This document shows, piece by piece, positions 17,451 to 27,260 of a stretch of DNA of 64,000 bases. The notes beneath the pieces are model-generated. The model saw nothing but the letters and a program-made list of their open reading frames with translations, was not told the DNA's origin and searched no databases. The position numbers were made by a program, and so were the translations under genes. Source of the stretch: Nostoc sp. XA010 (GTDB taxonomy: Bacteria; Cyanobacteriota; Cyanobacteriia; Cyanobacteriales; Nostocaceae); the NCBI RefSeq assembly GCF_020829625.1, contig NZ_JAIVFX010000010.1, forward strand, positions 1-64,000, in the 5' to 3' direction. Every line of letters starts with the position of its first letter. Positions within the stretch are counted from its first letter, which is position 1.

Positions 17451-18539
17451 GTGCAACATGTTCTTTTTTATGATTCGGAGTGCAACTTTCCCTACTCCAG
17501 TGAGTCGCTGCTGGTGCCAGGGAGCAAGATCGGTGGCACAGAGGGGTCGGTCATCCGCATTGCCGAGGGATTGAGCAAACGATACCGAGTCAGTGTTGGA
17601 CAGCACAACCGGATCAAACACGAAAAGTCTACAGACCACAACATCCACTGGCTGACCAAAAAAGAAGCCACTGACTCCTCGTTGGATGTCGATGTCGTCG
17701 TCGTGCTCAGGAGGGTCGGCGACTTACCTCTAATGAAGTGGTATCACCCACGCGCTCGGCTATTCGTTTGGAGCCACGATTGGCTCTTTCCCGGCCCCTC
17801 AGGCTTCTCGCGTGCGAGCTTAACTTGGCGTGCGAAAATTGAGATGCGTTTCCTGCTTCATGCTTGTTACGACGCAGTTAACGTTGGAGTGTCTCGCACT
17901 CATATGGAAAACATCCGTGACAGCCTCAACAAGACACGGCTGATCGGCCCCCTTCGCGATCGCGTGCGACTTGACTATGTTTATAACTCTATTCCTGAAA
18001 ATATTAATGTTTTACCTGAAAGCGCTGCATATGATCCGACGAAACTTATCTTCGTCAGCGCACCCTGGAAAGGGCTAAATATGGTCTTGAAGTCTTTCAA
18101 GACGATCCGCCAACATATTCCTGACCTAAAGTTGCATGTCGCAAGCCCTGGATATGGATATCAGCCGGCTGAAAAGTTGGACGAGTCGTTAACCGAAAAC
18201 GTTATTTTTCTTGGAAGCCTTTCACACGCCGCAGTTCTGCATGAAATGAGGTCAGCGTTGTGTGTTTTCTATCCAGCCAACAAAGTACCGGAGACGTTTG
18301 GCCTTGTATTTGCAGAAAGCAACGCCGTTGGAACACCGGTGCTGACTCATCCCATTGGAGCTGCTCCCGAACTGCTCACCCCAGAGCAATTGGTTGACGC
18401 TAGGGACACAAATGCAATCATCGAGCGTCTCAGGTTGTGGAAGAATGGTGGACGGCCAGTTGTGAGAGCAAAAGAAGAGTTCCGACTGAGCAATGTTATT
18501 CGTTCGTGGGAGCGGGTGCTGTTTTCGCAGGGTGCCTAG
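17451..18539 (+). CDS. GT4-family glycosyltransferase, probably acquired
   Basis: The 362-residue soluble protein has a GT-B layout: an N-terminal acceptor domain beginning with IGGTEGSVIRIAEGLSKRY and SHDWLFPGPS, and a C-terminal nucleotide-sugar domain with LIFVSAPWKGLNMVLK, VIFLGSLSHAAVLHEM and the EX7E-type motif PETFGLVFAESNAVGTPVLT. It would transfer a sugar to a polysaccharide or similar acceptor; the donor is unknown. The start is GTG at 17451. Base and codon use differ from the neighbours (frequent GTC, CTC, AGG, GGC), and no operon partners adjoin it, which suggests horizontal acquisition. Confidence 0.85.
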   Translation: MQHVLFYDSECNFPYSSESLLVPGSKIGGTEGSVIRIAEGLSKRYRVSVGQHNRIKHEKSTDHNIHWLTKKEATDSSLDVDVVVVLRRVGDLPLMKWYHPRARLFVWSHDWLFPGPSGFSRASLTWRAKIEMRFLLHACYDAVNVGVSRTHMENIRDSLNKTRLIGPLRDRVRLDYVYNSIPENINVLPESAAYDPTKLIFVSAPWKGLNMVLKSFKTIRQHIPDLKLHVASPGYGYQPAEKLDESLTENVIFLGSLSHAAVLHEMRSALCVFYPANKVPETFGLVFAESNAVGTPVLTHPIGAAPELLTPEQLVDARDTNAIIERLRLWKNGGRPVVRAKEEFRLSNVIRSWERVLFSQGA

Positions 18540-18627
18540 CAGCTTGTTGAAGAAGATATGTAGCGACAGTTAAGAGGGTGATAACTGCCGCTACAATTGG
18601 GTGAAATGAACTACAAAAAACAGAGAC

Positions 18628-21600
18628 TCAATCCTCAGCTTTTGTTGAATATGCAACAGTTTTACCATCCAAGGGCACTGCTTCTGTTTGCAGTTGTTGA
18701 TGCCGATTTGGTTTGATAAAGCGCTCTGTCGCCGTCTTAATCACGATATACAAAATTGGCACTACAAACAAACTCAAGAAAGTCGCAATTAACATCCCAC
18801 CAAAAACTGCTGTTCCCAAAGATTGGCGACTCGCTGCTCCTGCACCTGTGGAATTAGCCAAGGGGAAAATTCCTAAAAGAGTAGCAAAGGCAGTCATCAA
18901 AATTGGACGTAACCGTTCTTGTGAAGCTTCAATTACTGCTTTAGTCATCGAAAGACCTTGATCTCGCAATTGGTTAGCAAACTCAACAATCAAAATAGCG
19001 TTCTTACTAGCCAAACCAATCAACATTACTAGACCAATTTGACAGTAAACATCATTAGAAAAACCCCGTAACGATTGAGCTACAAGCGCTCCAAAAATAG
19101 CTAAGGGAACTGATAACAGAATGATAAAGGGGTCAATGTAGTTTTCGTATTGAGCAGCTAGTACCAAAAATACAAATACCAATCCTAATCCAAAAATTAG
19201 GGGTGCTAAACCACCAGAATCTATTTCTTCTAATGCAGTCCCTGACCATTCGTAACCGTAACCAGCAGGTAAAACTTCTTTTGCAACTTGTTCCATTGCT
19301 TTAATTGCGTCTCCCGAACTAGAGCCAGGGGCGGCGGCACCATTAATTTCAATTGAGCGGAACAGATTGTAGTGATTGATAGTTTGCGCTCCCACAGTCG
19401 GAGTAACTGTGACTAAGTTACTCAAAGGAATCATTTGATTGTTTTGAGAACGAACGTATAGTTTACCAATATCTTTTGGGTTGGAACGAAACTGTTGATC
19501 TGCCTGGATATACACCCGGTAATTGCGCTGCTGGAGATTGAAATCATTTACATATTGCGATCCTAAAGCAGTTTGTAAAGTACTGAAGACATCATCTATA
19601 GAAACTTGCAATGATTTGGCTTTATTGCGGTCTACTTCCACAAGCAATTGTGGTGTATCTGCGGCAAAGGTACTAAATACAGCTTGTAATCCTGGTGTTT
19701 GATTAGCTTTACCTAGCAACTTACCCATTGATTGCACCAAATTTTCTAAACCACTGTTACCTCTAAGGTCTTGCAGTTGAAAGACGAAGCCGCCAAAGTT
19801 GCCTAAACCCTGAATTGGGGGCGGGTTCACAGGGAAAACTCTGGCTTCTGGGATTGCCATCAACTTGCCTTGCAAGCTGCCAATAATCGCCTGTACTGAT
19901 TGATCAGGTTTTGAACGCTCATCCCATGATTTTAAAGTGGTAAATATGATGCCGCTATTGGCGGTACTACCACTAAAACCAAATCCTCCGATCGCAAAAG
20001 TTCCTAGTACTTCAGGAATTTGCAGAATTTCTTTTTCTACCTGTGCAATCACATCGCTGGTATATTGCAACGAAACCCCTTGCGGTCCTTGGATAATTGT
20101 GATGAAGTAACCTTCGTCTTCATCGGGTAGAAAAGCTGTCGGTACTGTCATGTACAGCCAAGCAGTCATTCCCAAGGAAACAATAAACAACCCAATTACA
20201 ATACCTTTGATGCGTGCGAGAAAGGTAAGCGATCGCTTATAACTATGCTGTACCCAGTCGAGAAAGCGATTTATCTGGCCAAAAATCCAACCCAGCCAGC
20301 CGGAAGGTCTTTGTCCTTGACGCAGCAACACCCCACACAAAGAAGGTATCAGAGTCAAAGCCAAAAAAGTCGAAATCCCAATGGAAAAGGCGATAGTCAG
20401 CGCAAATTGCCGATAAAGTGCGCCTGTGGTTCCCGGAAAGAACGCCACTGGTACAAACACCGCCATCAATACCAGTGAAGTTGCAATAACTGCTCCAAAT
20501 AGTTCCGCCATTGATTCACTGGCGGCTTGACGAGGATTTATACCTTTATCCTGAATAAAACGGCTGATTTGCTCTACTACAATGATCGCATCATCTACCA
20601 CCATCCCTGATGCTAAAGTCAGACCAAACAAAGTCAAACTATTAATCGAAAAGTTAAAAACTTTGACGAAGGCAAATATCCCAATGAAGGAAAGCGGAAT
20701 ACTAATTGCGGGAATTAGGGTACTTCGCCAGTCCTGCAAAAACACAAAAATTACAATTACAACCAGCACTACCGATTCAATCAGGCTCTTAAGCACTTCT
20801 GCCATCGACTCTTCCACAAACATGGTTGTGTCAAAAGCTACCTGATATTTCATACCTGGGGGAAAACTTGGAGCCAATCGCGCAATTTCGGCTTTGACTC
20901 CCTTGGCTACATCCAAGGCATTACTACCAGGAACCTGATAAATCCCTAGACCGACAGCATAGTTACCACGAAATCGTAGAAATGAACTGTAGTTTTCTGC
21001 GCCCAGTTCTGCTCTACCGACATCTTTGAGCTTGACTAATGTGCCATCATCTCCAGTTTTGAGGACAATTTCTTCAAATTCTGATGGTTCTGCTAATCGG
21101 CTAGCAGCACGCACATCAAGTTGATACCTTTGTCCTTCAGGAGCCGGTTCTTGTCCTATTCTCCCTGCACCAACTTGCAAGTTTTGTTCAGATAAAGCAT
21201 TTGCTACATCCTGAGTTGTTAGCCCCCGATTGGCAAGGCGACTCGGATCTAACCACAGGCGCATTGCATAGCGGCGTTCGCCAAAAATTTGGACGTTGCT
21301 TACGCCTTTGACTCTTTTTAAAGCATCTGCTAAGTAAAGGTCGGCATAGTTGCTTAAGAATATATTGTCGTACTCTTTATTTTCAGCGTATAAACCAATC
21401 GCCAAGAGAATGTTACTAGATTCTTTCGATACCCGCACTCCCGTGCGCTGCACAGAATCTGGTAGTTGTGGTTGGGCAACAGAAACCCGATTTTGCACAT
21501 CCACAGCCGCAATATCTTTATCCCGTGATGAATCAAAGGTGGCTGTAATGGTACTAGTACCATCGTTACTGCTGCTGGAAGTGAGATATCTTAGTCCCTC

Positions 21601-21819
21601 AACTCCGTTGATTTGCCTTTCTAAGATATTTGTCACTCCGTTTTCTACGACTTCTGCACTAGCTCCGCTATAGTTGGAAGTTACAGTGATTTGGGTAGGA
21701 CTAATTTCTGGGAATCTTGCGATCGGTAGTGAGGGAATACTAATTAATCCTATTAAAAGGATGACGATCGCACAGACCGATGCAAAGATTGGCCGCTTAA
21801 TAAAAAAGTCAACAAACAT
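18628..21819 (-). CDS. RND multidrug efflux pump, HAE1/AcrB type
   Basis: The 1063-residue length and sequence are typical of the hydrophobe/amphiphile efflux RND pumps: the N-terminal FFIKRPIFASVCAIVILLIG, duplicated membrane domains with twelve predicted helices, two large periplasmic loops, and proton-relay segments GMVVDDAIIVVE (with adjacent Asp pair) and LIGLASKNAILIVEF. It uses the proton gradient to extrude drugs or other amphiphiles via a membrane fusion protein and an outer-membrane channel. The fusion-protein gene lies 129 bp upstream on the same strand, presumably one operon. No TolC homologue is in the window. Confidence 0.95.
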   Translation of the reverse strand: MFVDFFIKRPIFASVCAIVILLIGLISIPSLPIARFPEISPTQITVTSNYSGASAEVVENGVTNILERQINGVEGLRYLTSSSSNDGTSTITATFDSSRDKDIAAVDVQNRVSVAQPQLPDSVQRTGVRVSKESSNILLAIGLYAENKEYDNIFLSNYADLYLADALKRVKGVSNVQIFGERRYAMRLWLDPSRLANRGLTTQDVANALSEQNLQVGAGRIGQEPAPEGQRYQLDVRAASRLAEPSEFEEIVLKTGDDGTLVKLKDVGRAELGAENYSSFLRFRGNYAVGLGIYQVPGSNALDVAKGVKAEIARLAPSFPPGMKYQVAFDTTMFVEESMAEVLKSLIESVVLVVIVIFVFLQDWRSTLIPAISIPLSFIGIFAFVKVFNFSINSLTLFGLTLASGMVVDDAIIVVEQISRFIQDKGINPRQAASESMAELFGAVIATSLVLMAVFVPVAFFPGTTGALYRQFALTIAFSIGISTFLALTLIPSLCGVLLRQGQRPSGWLGWIFGQINRFLDWVQHSYKRSLTFLARIKGIVIGLFIVSLGMTAWLYMTVPTAFLPDEDEGYFITIIQGPQGVSLQYTSDVIAQVEKEILQIPEVLGTFAIGGFGFSGSTANSGIIFTTLKSWDERSKPDQSVQAIIGSLQGKLMAIPEARVFPVNPPPIQGLGNFGGFVFQLQDLRGNSGLENLVQSMGKLLGKANQTPGLQAVFSTFAADTPQLLVEVDRNKAKSLQVSIDDVFSTLQTALGSQYVNDFNLQQRNYRVYIQADQQFRSNPKDIGKLYVRSQNNQMIPLSNLVTVTPTVGAQTINHYNLFRSIEINGAAAPGSSSGDAIKAMEQVAKEVLPAGYGYEWSGTALEEIDSGGLAPLIFGLGLVFVFLVLAAQYENYIDPFIILLSVPLAIFGALVAQSLRGFSNDVYCQIGLVMLIGLASKNAILIVEFANQLRDQGLSMTKAVIEASQERLRPILMTAFATLLGIFPLANSTGAGAASRQSLGTAVFGGMLIATFLSLFVVPILYIVIKTATERFIKPNRHQQLQTEAVPLDGKTVAYSTKAED

Positions 21820-21948
21820 AGCTTAAAAATTGGGCATTGGGTATTTGGCATTGAAAAGAGGCAGAGGGGGAGTGCAGGGAGCAGAGGCGAAAGAGCTAAT
21901 TTTTTATTCTCTCCTCTGCCCCTCTACTCCCTCATCTCTCATCTTCAA

Positions 21949-23553
21949 CTAAAGCTTTCGACTACCCACTTCTTCCGGTGCAGGGGTAATGGGAGCGCCA
22001 TTAGTTAGGTTAAGAATACCGGAAACAACAATTTTGTCCCCAGTTTTTAGTCCTTCGATAACTTGATAATTATTCCCCTCAATAACTCCCAATTTCACAG
22101 GTTTTTGTTGAGCTACGAGTTTAGGTGCTCCAGCTTGTTTTTCTGCTGGCGCTTCAGCTTTCTTTTCTGTTGGCGCTTCAGCTACAAACACAAAAGTCTC
22201 TCCACCTAGGCGAGATACTGCTGTAACTGGAATTAAAATTCCTGGACGTTGGTTCCAAATCACTTTGGTTTGGACTGACTGGCGATTGATTAGTTGACTT
22301 CTAGAATTACCAAAGTTGGCTTTTACCAAAACTGTTTGCGAATCTGAACTGGCATTTGGAGAGATGAAATTCACCTTACCCCTTGCTGTGGGTTTGCCTT
22401 GGGCGTTGAGCATTTGCACTGGTAATCCCAAGCGCAGCTTTTTGGCTTCTTCTAGGGGAACGGAAATATTCAGTTCTAATGAGTCGTTTCTAGTCAGTGT
22501 AGTCAGCTGGTCTGCTTTTTCTACATAATCTCCCACCTTTGTTGGAATATCACCAACAATGCCAGTGAAAGGTGCAAGGACTTTTGTGTATTGTACTTGG
22601 ACTTGGGCAGCTTGGACTTGGGCAGCTGCTAGACTTACTTGCGATCGCGCTTGGGCAATTTCTTCTGGGCGAGAACCATTTTGTAGTTGCCTCAAGTTTT
22701 GTTTTTGTTGTTCCAGGGCACCACCTAGCTCATTAATACTTGAATTTCTACTTTTGCGGACTTGATCTAGGCGTTTCTGGGCTACGACAAGGGCAGCTTC
22801 AGCACTTTGTTGTTCTTTGACATATCCTTCTAGGACATCTTGGGAAACTGCACCCTCTTTTCTCAATTGTGAATATCGCTTGGCTCGTGACTGTGCTAGT
22901 TCAACATCAGATTTAGCTGACTGAATTTGAGCCTCAGCCTGAGCAATTTCTTCTGGTTGCGATCCTGATTGGGCATCTCTAAACCGAGCTTGGGCTTGGG
23001 CTAACTGCGCTCTGGCTTGGGCAACTTCTTCTTGTCGCGTACCTGCTTGGAGTTCAGCAAGACGTGCTTGGGCTTGTTCTAGTCCGGCTTTGGCTTGTGA
23101 TAATTGAGCTTGGACATTATCACTTTCCAGGCTAATAATAGCTTGCCCTTGTTGAACACGGTTGCCCTCTTGGATGAAAATCTGGGTTATTCGTCCTTCA
23201 ACCTGTGGCTTGATGATTGCCGAACGTGGAGCCTCTAAGGAGCCAATAAACTCTGAGCTTTCCTGCACAGTTTCAGTTTGCACAGTTGCTAGCTTAACGG
23301 GAATTGCCATAGGTTGACCAGCAGCAGGCCCGCCCGGTGGTGCATTGCTAGCATTAGTAGTTTGCCACCAGCGCCAACCAATACCAACACCTGCAATTAA
23401 TAGGACGATTCCCAACAGCAGAGGCCAACGCCGCTTTTGAGGTGGCTTTGGCGATCGCTCTGGCAATGGTTGCGACTCTTGATTAGAATCATTAACAGAA
23501 GCCTGTTCTGTTTCAATAGGTAGGGTAGAATCAGGGAACTCAGAATGAGGCAT
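21949..23553 (-). CDS. RND efflux membrane fusion protein (AcrA/HlyD family)
   Basis: The 534-residue protein starts with a cytoplasmic Pro-rich stretch and one membrane anchor (WPLLLGIVLLIAGVGIGW). It follows with the lipoyl half-motif (SAIIKPQVEGRITQIFIQEG), a very long Ala/Gln-rich alpha-hairpin (about residues 150-320) with QARAQLAQAQ and SRPEEIAQA repeats, the second lipoyl half (VLAPFTGIVGDI) and beta-barrel domains. A KKAEAPAEKQAGAPK segment near the C-terminus is low-complexity. It bridges the inner-membrane RND pump encoded next to it and an outer-membrane factor. It reads first in the probable operon. Confidence 0.93.
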   Translation of the reverse strand: MPHSEFPDSTLPIETEQASVNDSNQESQPLPERSPKPPQKRRWPLLLGIVLLIAGVGIGWRWWQTTNASNAPPGGPAAGQPMAIPVKLATVQTETVQESSEFIGSLEAPRSAIIKPQVEGRITQIFIQEGNRVQQGQAIISLESDNVQAQLSQAKAGLEQAQARLAELQAGTRQEEVAQARAQLAQAQARFRDAQSGSQPEEIAQAEAQIQSAKSDVELAQSRAKRYSQLRKEGAVSQDVLEGYVKEQQSAEAALVVAQKRLDQVRKSRNSSINELGGALEQQKQNLRQLQNGSRPEEIAQARSQVSLAAAQVQAAQVQVQYTKVLAPFTGIVGDIPTKVGDYVEKADQLTTLTRNDSLELNISVPLEEAKKLRLGLPVQMLNAQGKPTARGKVNFISPNASSDSQTVLVKANFGNSRSQLINRQSVQTKVIWNQRPGILIPVTAVSRLGGETFVFVAEAPTEKKAEAPAEKQAGAPKLVAQQKPVKLGVIEGNNYQVIEGLKTGDKIVVSGILNLTNGAPITPAPEEVGSRKL

Positions 23554-23689
23554 ATTCGGTTTCTCGTCTTGTGGATTTAGACTTGGGCAATCTAATGTTT
23601 GCTAAAAAAGGATTATTTAAATAGTTTTTAGCTCTTTTTTATTGATGTTGGTAACAAATATATATTTGGGTCTTTGGGCGATCGCTCAC

Positions 23690-23724
23690 GTTGTCTAGCA
23701 CCTGAAATAAATGTTGTCTAGCAC
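23690..23724. promoter_or_regulatory. Direct repeat GTTGTCTAGCAC x2 upstream of the efflux operon
   Basis: GTTGTCTAGCAC occurs at 23690-23701 and 23713-23724, 23 bp apart, 137-171 bp upstream of the fusion-protein start. It could be a regulator binding site, or a small repeat without function. The spacing of about two helical turns is the only support. Confidence 0.3.
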
Positions 23725-23834
23725 ATTATGTTTATTTTGTACATTACTTAGCTCAAATCATTTTCAAAGTGTAATTTATAAAACTTTTTTAGGTAGTATC
23801 AACTTAGTGTCTTAGCTGAAAGAGAAAACAGAGT

Positions 23835-24221
23835 TTATTTTGTTGTAGAAGAATCAACTGAACCTCCTACCTCCTGCAACGGCAAAGTGCTAATACCGCG
23901 CACAAATAAATTCACACAAGTTTCCACGTAGCATTCACGACTGTATTCTAGTGCGGTGGAGATATGGCTAAAACGTAAGATACCGTGAAGCAACATACCT
24001 GTGAAACTATCCACAGATGCTTTTAAATCTATAGCTAATAGTTGCTCTTTGTTCTGGAAATGACGAAATAAAGTTACCTCATTGACCGCAGCAACACGAG
24101 CAATTTCTCGCGTTATCGCTCCTGTTAAAGCTGCTGTTGCAAACACCTGAGTTGCTGCCTTGATCAAGCGTGCATGAGTTTGTGCCGTCCTTGATGCTAA
24201 GTTTTTCATAAGCGTTTGCAA
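23835..24221 (-). pseudogene. TetR-family regulator, C-terminally truncated
   Basis: The 128-residue frame has a good TetR helix-turn-helix (ARLIKAATQVFATAALTGA, TREIARVAAVNEVTLFRHFQNKEQLL) but the ligand/dimer domain stops after about 30 further family-like residues. Full TetR proteins are 180-220 residues. The tail (from about CVNLFVRGIS to the stop) does not look like the rest of the family, so a deletion or insertion seems to have replaced it. It sits upstream of the efflux operon and was probably its local repressor. It may still bind DNA weakly, but dimerisation is likely lost, which could leave the pump derepressed. Confidence 0.6.
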
Positions 24222-24677
24222 GTGCTTGCTTGCATTATAACCACATAAAAGATGAGATGAATATAAGTTACAGATGAGTTTATCGCTCTTAAGTAGTAGT
24301 GAATACTGATCTTAGGGAAGAGAAAAGTATGGAGCAATGCCAACTCTTGGAGAGGCTTGTCTGCGACACGCTGCACGTAGCTTGCTTCGGCCTAGTAGTA
24401 CGCCAACGCTATTAACTCAGCTTTATTTAAGTAACGTTGCAAGTTTCATCGAGTTATCCTCATCAAGAACGACGTGCAATTTAACCATTGTTCTCTAGAT
24501 TCCTATTTTTGAGCAGTCTCAACTTCCTACACTTAGGTCACCCGATCGGTTGATTTTCAACTCACCCGAATGGGTGATTTAATTTTTCCTAATTACGGTT
24601 TTGTCTTCTCAACCGCTTAATGTTTGCTAATTAAGAAGCATCTCATTTTGGGAAAAAATCTCCACTATCCAGCCATA
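24222..24677. other. Gap with a dispersed repeat fragment and paired short hairpins
   Basis: No gene is seen. Around 24360-24400 lies a degenerate GCACGTAGCTTGCTTC repeat. At 24537-24576, TCACCCGATCGGTTGA is followed by TCACCCGAATGGGTGA with a T-rich tail, two related hairpins that may end transcription of the glycosyltransferase gene at 24678 or of the plus strand. Confidence 0.45.
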
Positions 24678-25967
24678 TCAACCATCTACAACTGATTTCT
24701 TGGAATTTAATTTTGGCAAGATACCTAGAGGTGACTTTCGGTTAGCAACAATATGAGAAAGCAGCCCTTCATACCGATTAAGTGCTTGGTCAAAGGAATA
24801 GTTTTCTTCGGCAAACTGTCTTCCTGCCTTACCTAGCCTCGCCCCTAGAGTCGGATTAGCATATAAATCATGCACCGCAGCAGCCATTGCATTGGGTGAT
24901 TCTGGCTCAACAATTATTCCACCACCACTGAGTTGGATTGCTTTTGCAGCAGTACCAGTGGCAGGAACTGAACCCACAATTGGGCGACCACTCGCCAACA
25001 ATAGTGGTATTTTTGAAGGCATATTGAACGAAATGACATTGCGTTTTTGCACAATCAACCCTACATCAGATGCTGCTAGCATTTCGGGTAGTTTTTCTCG
25101 CGGCTGCAACGGTAGCAGCAAAACATTCTCTGCTCCATTTAAAAGACAATATTTCTGCAACCTTTGCAATGCTATTGATTCGCCAACGATAACAAAGACA
25201 ATCTCCTTGATATGACGCAAGCAAACTGCTGCTTCTATTACTGTTTCTAAGCCTTGCGTTAGAGCAATATTGCCCGAATAAAGTACTACAAATTTTCCAT
25301 CAAGTTGATGGCTAGATATCCACGAGTTGTTCTGTTTTGGTAATGGGCAGATGAAATTTACATTCACCCAATTGGGAATACAAACGATTTTATTAACAGG
25401 TACTCCCTTATTTACCAAATTCTCACGAAACCCATCGGCAATGACACTAATAGTGTGTGCCGACCGATATGCAAATTTTTCTAGGGCTGCAAGAGTTCGG
25501 ATCATCCACTTGTTCTTCAATAGCCCGATACGTACCGCAGCATCTGGTAGGATATCTTGCACATTCAGAACTACTGGGCAGTTATATAACCAACCAAATA
25601 TTGTTACTGGTAAAGTACCGAAAAGAGGCGGGACTGTTAAAAGAATTACATCAGGGCGTCCGCCTTTAAAAGCTTGGGGTAAGCTCGTGAAAACAAAGCT
25701 CAACTCCAGCAACAGCCGATCTAGGAGATTAGGTTTAGACTTAATTCGTATGTAACTTCGTTGAATGATGACGCCATTTATTTGTTCAGTAACGTACCAC
25801 TTACCCCGATACTCATCGTAAATTTCGCGCTGAGGATAGTTGGGCATTCCCGTAACCACCCGCACTTGGTGACTTCGCTTTACTAATCCTTCTGCTAATT
25901 CAGTCATTAACGGAGCAATACCAATCGGCTCTGGATGATAGTTGTAGGAATAAATCAGAATGTGCAT
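24678..25967 (-). CDS. WcaI-like glycosyltransferase (GT4)
   Basis: The 429-residue protein begins with ILIYSYNYHPEPIGIAPLM and VVTGMPNYPQ, the hallmark N-terminus of colanic-acid WcaI-type glycosyltransferases. The second domain has VVLYSGNIALTQGLETVIEA, LLPLQPREKLPEMLAASDVG and a C-terminal GGGIIVEPESPNAMAAAV phosphate-binding segment. It is expected to add a sugar during exopolysaccharide synthesis at the cytoplasmic face. No other polysaccharide genes flank it, so its pathway is not shown here. The start ATG is the first in frame and matches the family N-terminus. Confidence 0.9.
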   Translation of the reverse strand: MHILIYSYNYHPEPIGIAPLMTELAEGLVKRSHQVRVVTGMPNYPQREIYDEYRGKWYVTEQINGVIIQRSYIRIKSKPNLLDRLLLELSFVFTSLPQAFKGGRPDVILLTVPPLFGTLPVTIFGWLYNCPVVLNVQDILPDAAVRIGLLKNKWMIRTLAALEKFAYRSAHTISVIADGFRENLVNKGVPVNKIVCIPNWVNVNFICPLPKQNNSWISSHQLDGKFVVLYSGNIALTQGLETVIEAAVCLRHIKEIVFVIVGESIALQRLQKYCLLNGAENVLLLPLQPREKLPEMLAASDVGLIVQKRNVISFNMPSKIPLLLASGRPIVGSVPATGTAAKAIQLSGGGIIVEPESPNAMAAAVHDLYANPTLGARLGKAGRQFAEENYSFDQALNRYEGLLSHIVANRKSPLGILPKLNSKKSVVDG

Positions 25968-26603
25968 GAGCTATTTGTGATTTTTGTGAAGACAGCCTGA
26001 GATAATCGGATTTATTCCTTCATAGTCAGTATGGGCTGCTAATTTTATTCGTTATTTGAATTTATAAATTTGCTTCATTAACAGTGCATTAAACATTGTT
26101 AATAAATTTTTTAGTGGTTTTTAAAAGAGAATTTGTGTACTGCATAAAGCACTTAAAAATTCAAATATCACTTTGTGTAAACAGCTTAGGTTCTTAAAGG
26201 TTGTTGTAAAAATTCCAGAAGGTATAATTTTCTGGTTCTGACTTAAATGAATTACAACGAAAAAGCAAAGTTTCAGCTATGCGCTGTATATTTTGCTGTG
26301 TTTACAATTAGAGTAAAAGACCCTTTGAAAACATCCTTTTATAGACATAGGTTTTAGTTTTTGCTTATTTATGACAATATTTGTCCTGGTTGTTTCTGAA
26401 CTAATGCCTAAGTTTAGAACTTGGGGGATTTTACCATCATATTCAAGATCGTGCATATAACCCGCATTCCGCCCTTTAAACTGGCACATAGTGTTGATGA
26501 GAATTAATGAGTTTTAATGATAGCCCTATCAATTCACTGAACTAGTAGAGCTAGGATAGAGATTCAGTAAATTTGGCAAGCTCTGACTAGAAAGCCCTAA
26601 TTT
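25968..26603. other. AT-rich gap, no gene seen
   Basis: The stretch is AT-rich and holds only a weak minus-strand frame (26277-26489) with no recognisable domain, no ribosome site and atypical composition. I leave it unannotated. Confidence 0.4.
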
Positions 26604-26740
26604 CTAGCAAGAGGGTTGCTTTTTCTTCAAAGATGAACCTACACCCAAAGCAGCAAATGCTAGCAAACCCAGCATAGAAGCAGGTTCATGAACTTTGGAT
26701 ACCTGGATAGAGCGAGAATTTTGCTAAAAATATCTTTCAT
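26604..26740 (-). pseudogene. Remnant of a PEP-CTERM exported protein
   Basis: On the minus strand, 26723-26604 reads SIQVSKVHEPASMLGLLAFA and on through LGVGSSLKKKQPSC to a stop. This is a full PEP-CTERM sorting signal (VxEPAS, hydrophobic helix, basic tail), in which the usual VPEP is VHEP. A TAG lies just upstream in that frame. In a different frame an ATG at 26740 with a good GGAG site 8 nt before it starts MKDIFSKILAL, the kind of N-terminus such proteins have. The gene therefore looks internally deleted: start and sorting signal remain, out of frame, without the body. Confidence 0.7.
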
Positions 26741-27260
26741 GGTCATAGCTCCAAAGTTGATTGAAATAATGCAAATATCAATGCATCAGACAAAACTAAG
26801 CTTACGATAGAAATATGTAGCCGTAAATACCGCATAAAACTGCGGTAGTAAATGTAATGAATCAATAAAGTGAAACACTTTTTTTGTGAAGTTTTGCATA
26901 AAATGCCAAGTTTATCTAAGTTAAAAACTTACGCAAAACATCCAAACTCTAGTAAAATGTGGCGGGAGTTTGCCTAATTTTAACAAGTAGCTTCAGCAGC
27001 TTGTTGTCTAGCTAATTGAAATGGCATAAGAAGCTCGGAATACAATTATGCGTAACTTTTGAGAGCTAGTTGCTACCCTGCCTTAACGCTAAGGGCGTAG
27101 CTTGCTTCCCCGTAGGGTTACAAGTCGGCATCGCAGGGGCGCACTGGCTCAAGATTGACTTTTGACTTCCGCGTTGCAGTACTAATTACCTAAAAATCAC
27201 AAGCGATCGCTTGAGAATAACTGATAAAGTTGAGCTACGCAAAGTTGAAAACAGTGTTAT
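26741..27260. other. Upstream gap of glyS with a dispersed repeat
   Basis: No gene is seen. A 7-bp-stem hairpin TACCGCA/TGCGGTA lies at 26828-26847. A dispersed palindromic repeat with GGGCGTAGCTTGCTTCCCCG occupies about 27081-27125. The glyS promoter should lie downstream of it but is not clear. Confidence 0.45.

Noticed and set aside
17349..17459. Minus-strand reading GGLLNDVSMNNTLGGDTIN near the glycosyltransferase start
   Set aside because: Protein-like but too short and unassigned; kept only as a remark on a possible cut gene.
24537..24576. Paired TCACCC hairpins as TetR operators
   Set aside because: They lie over 300 bp upstream of the TetR gene and fit a terminator for the neighbouring gene equally well.
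26277..26489. A 70-codon minus-strand frame in the gap before glyS
   Set aside because: No recognisable domain and no ribosome site; judged a chance frame in AT-rich DNA.
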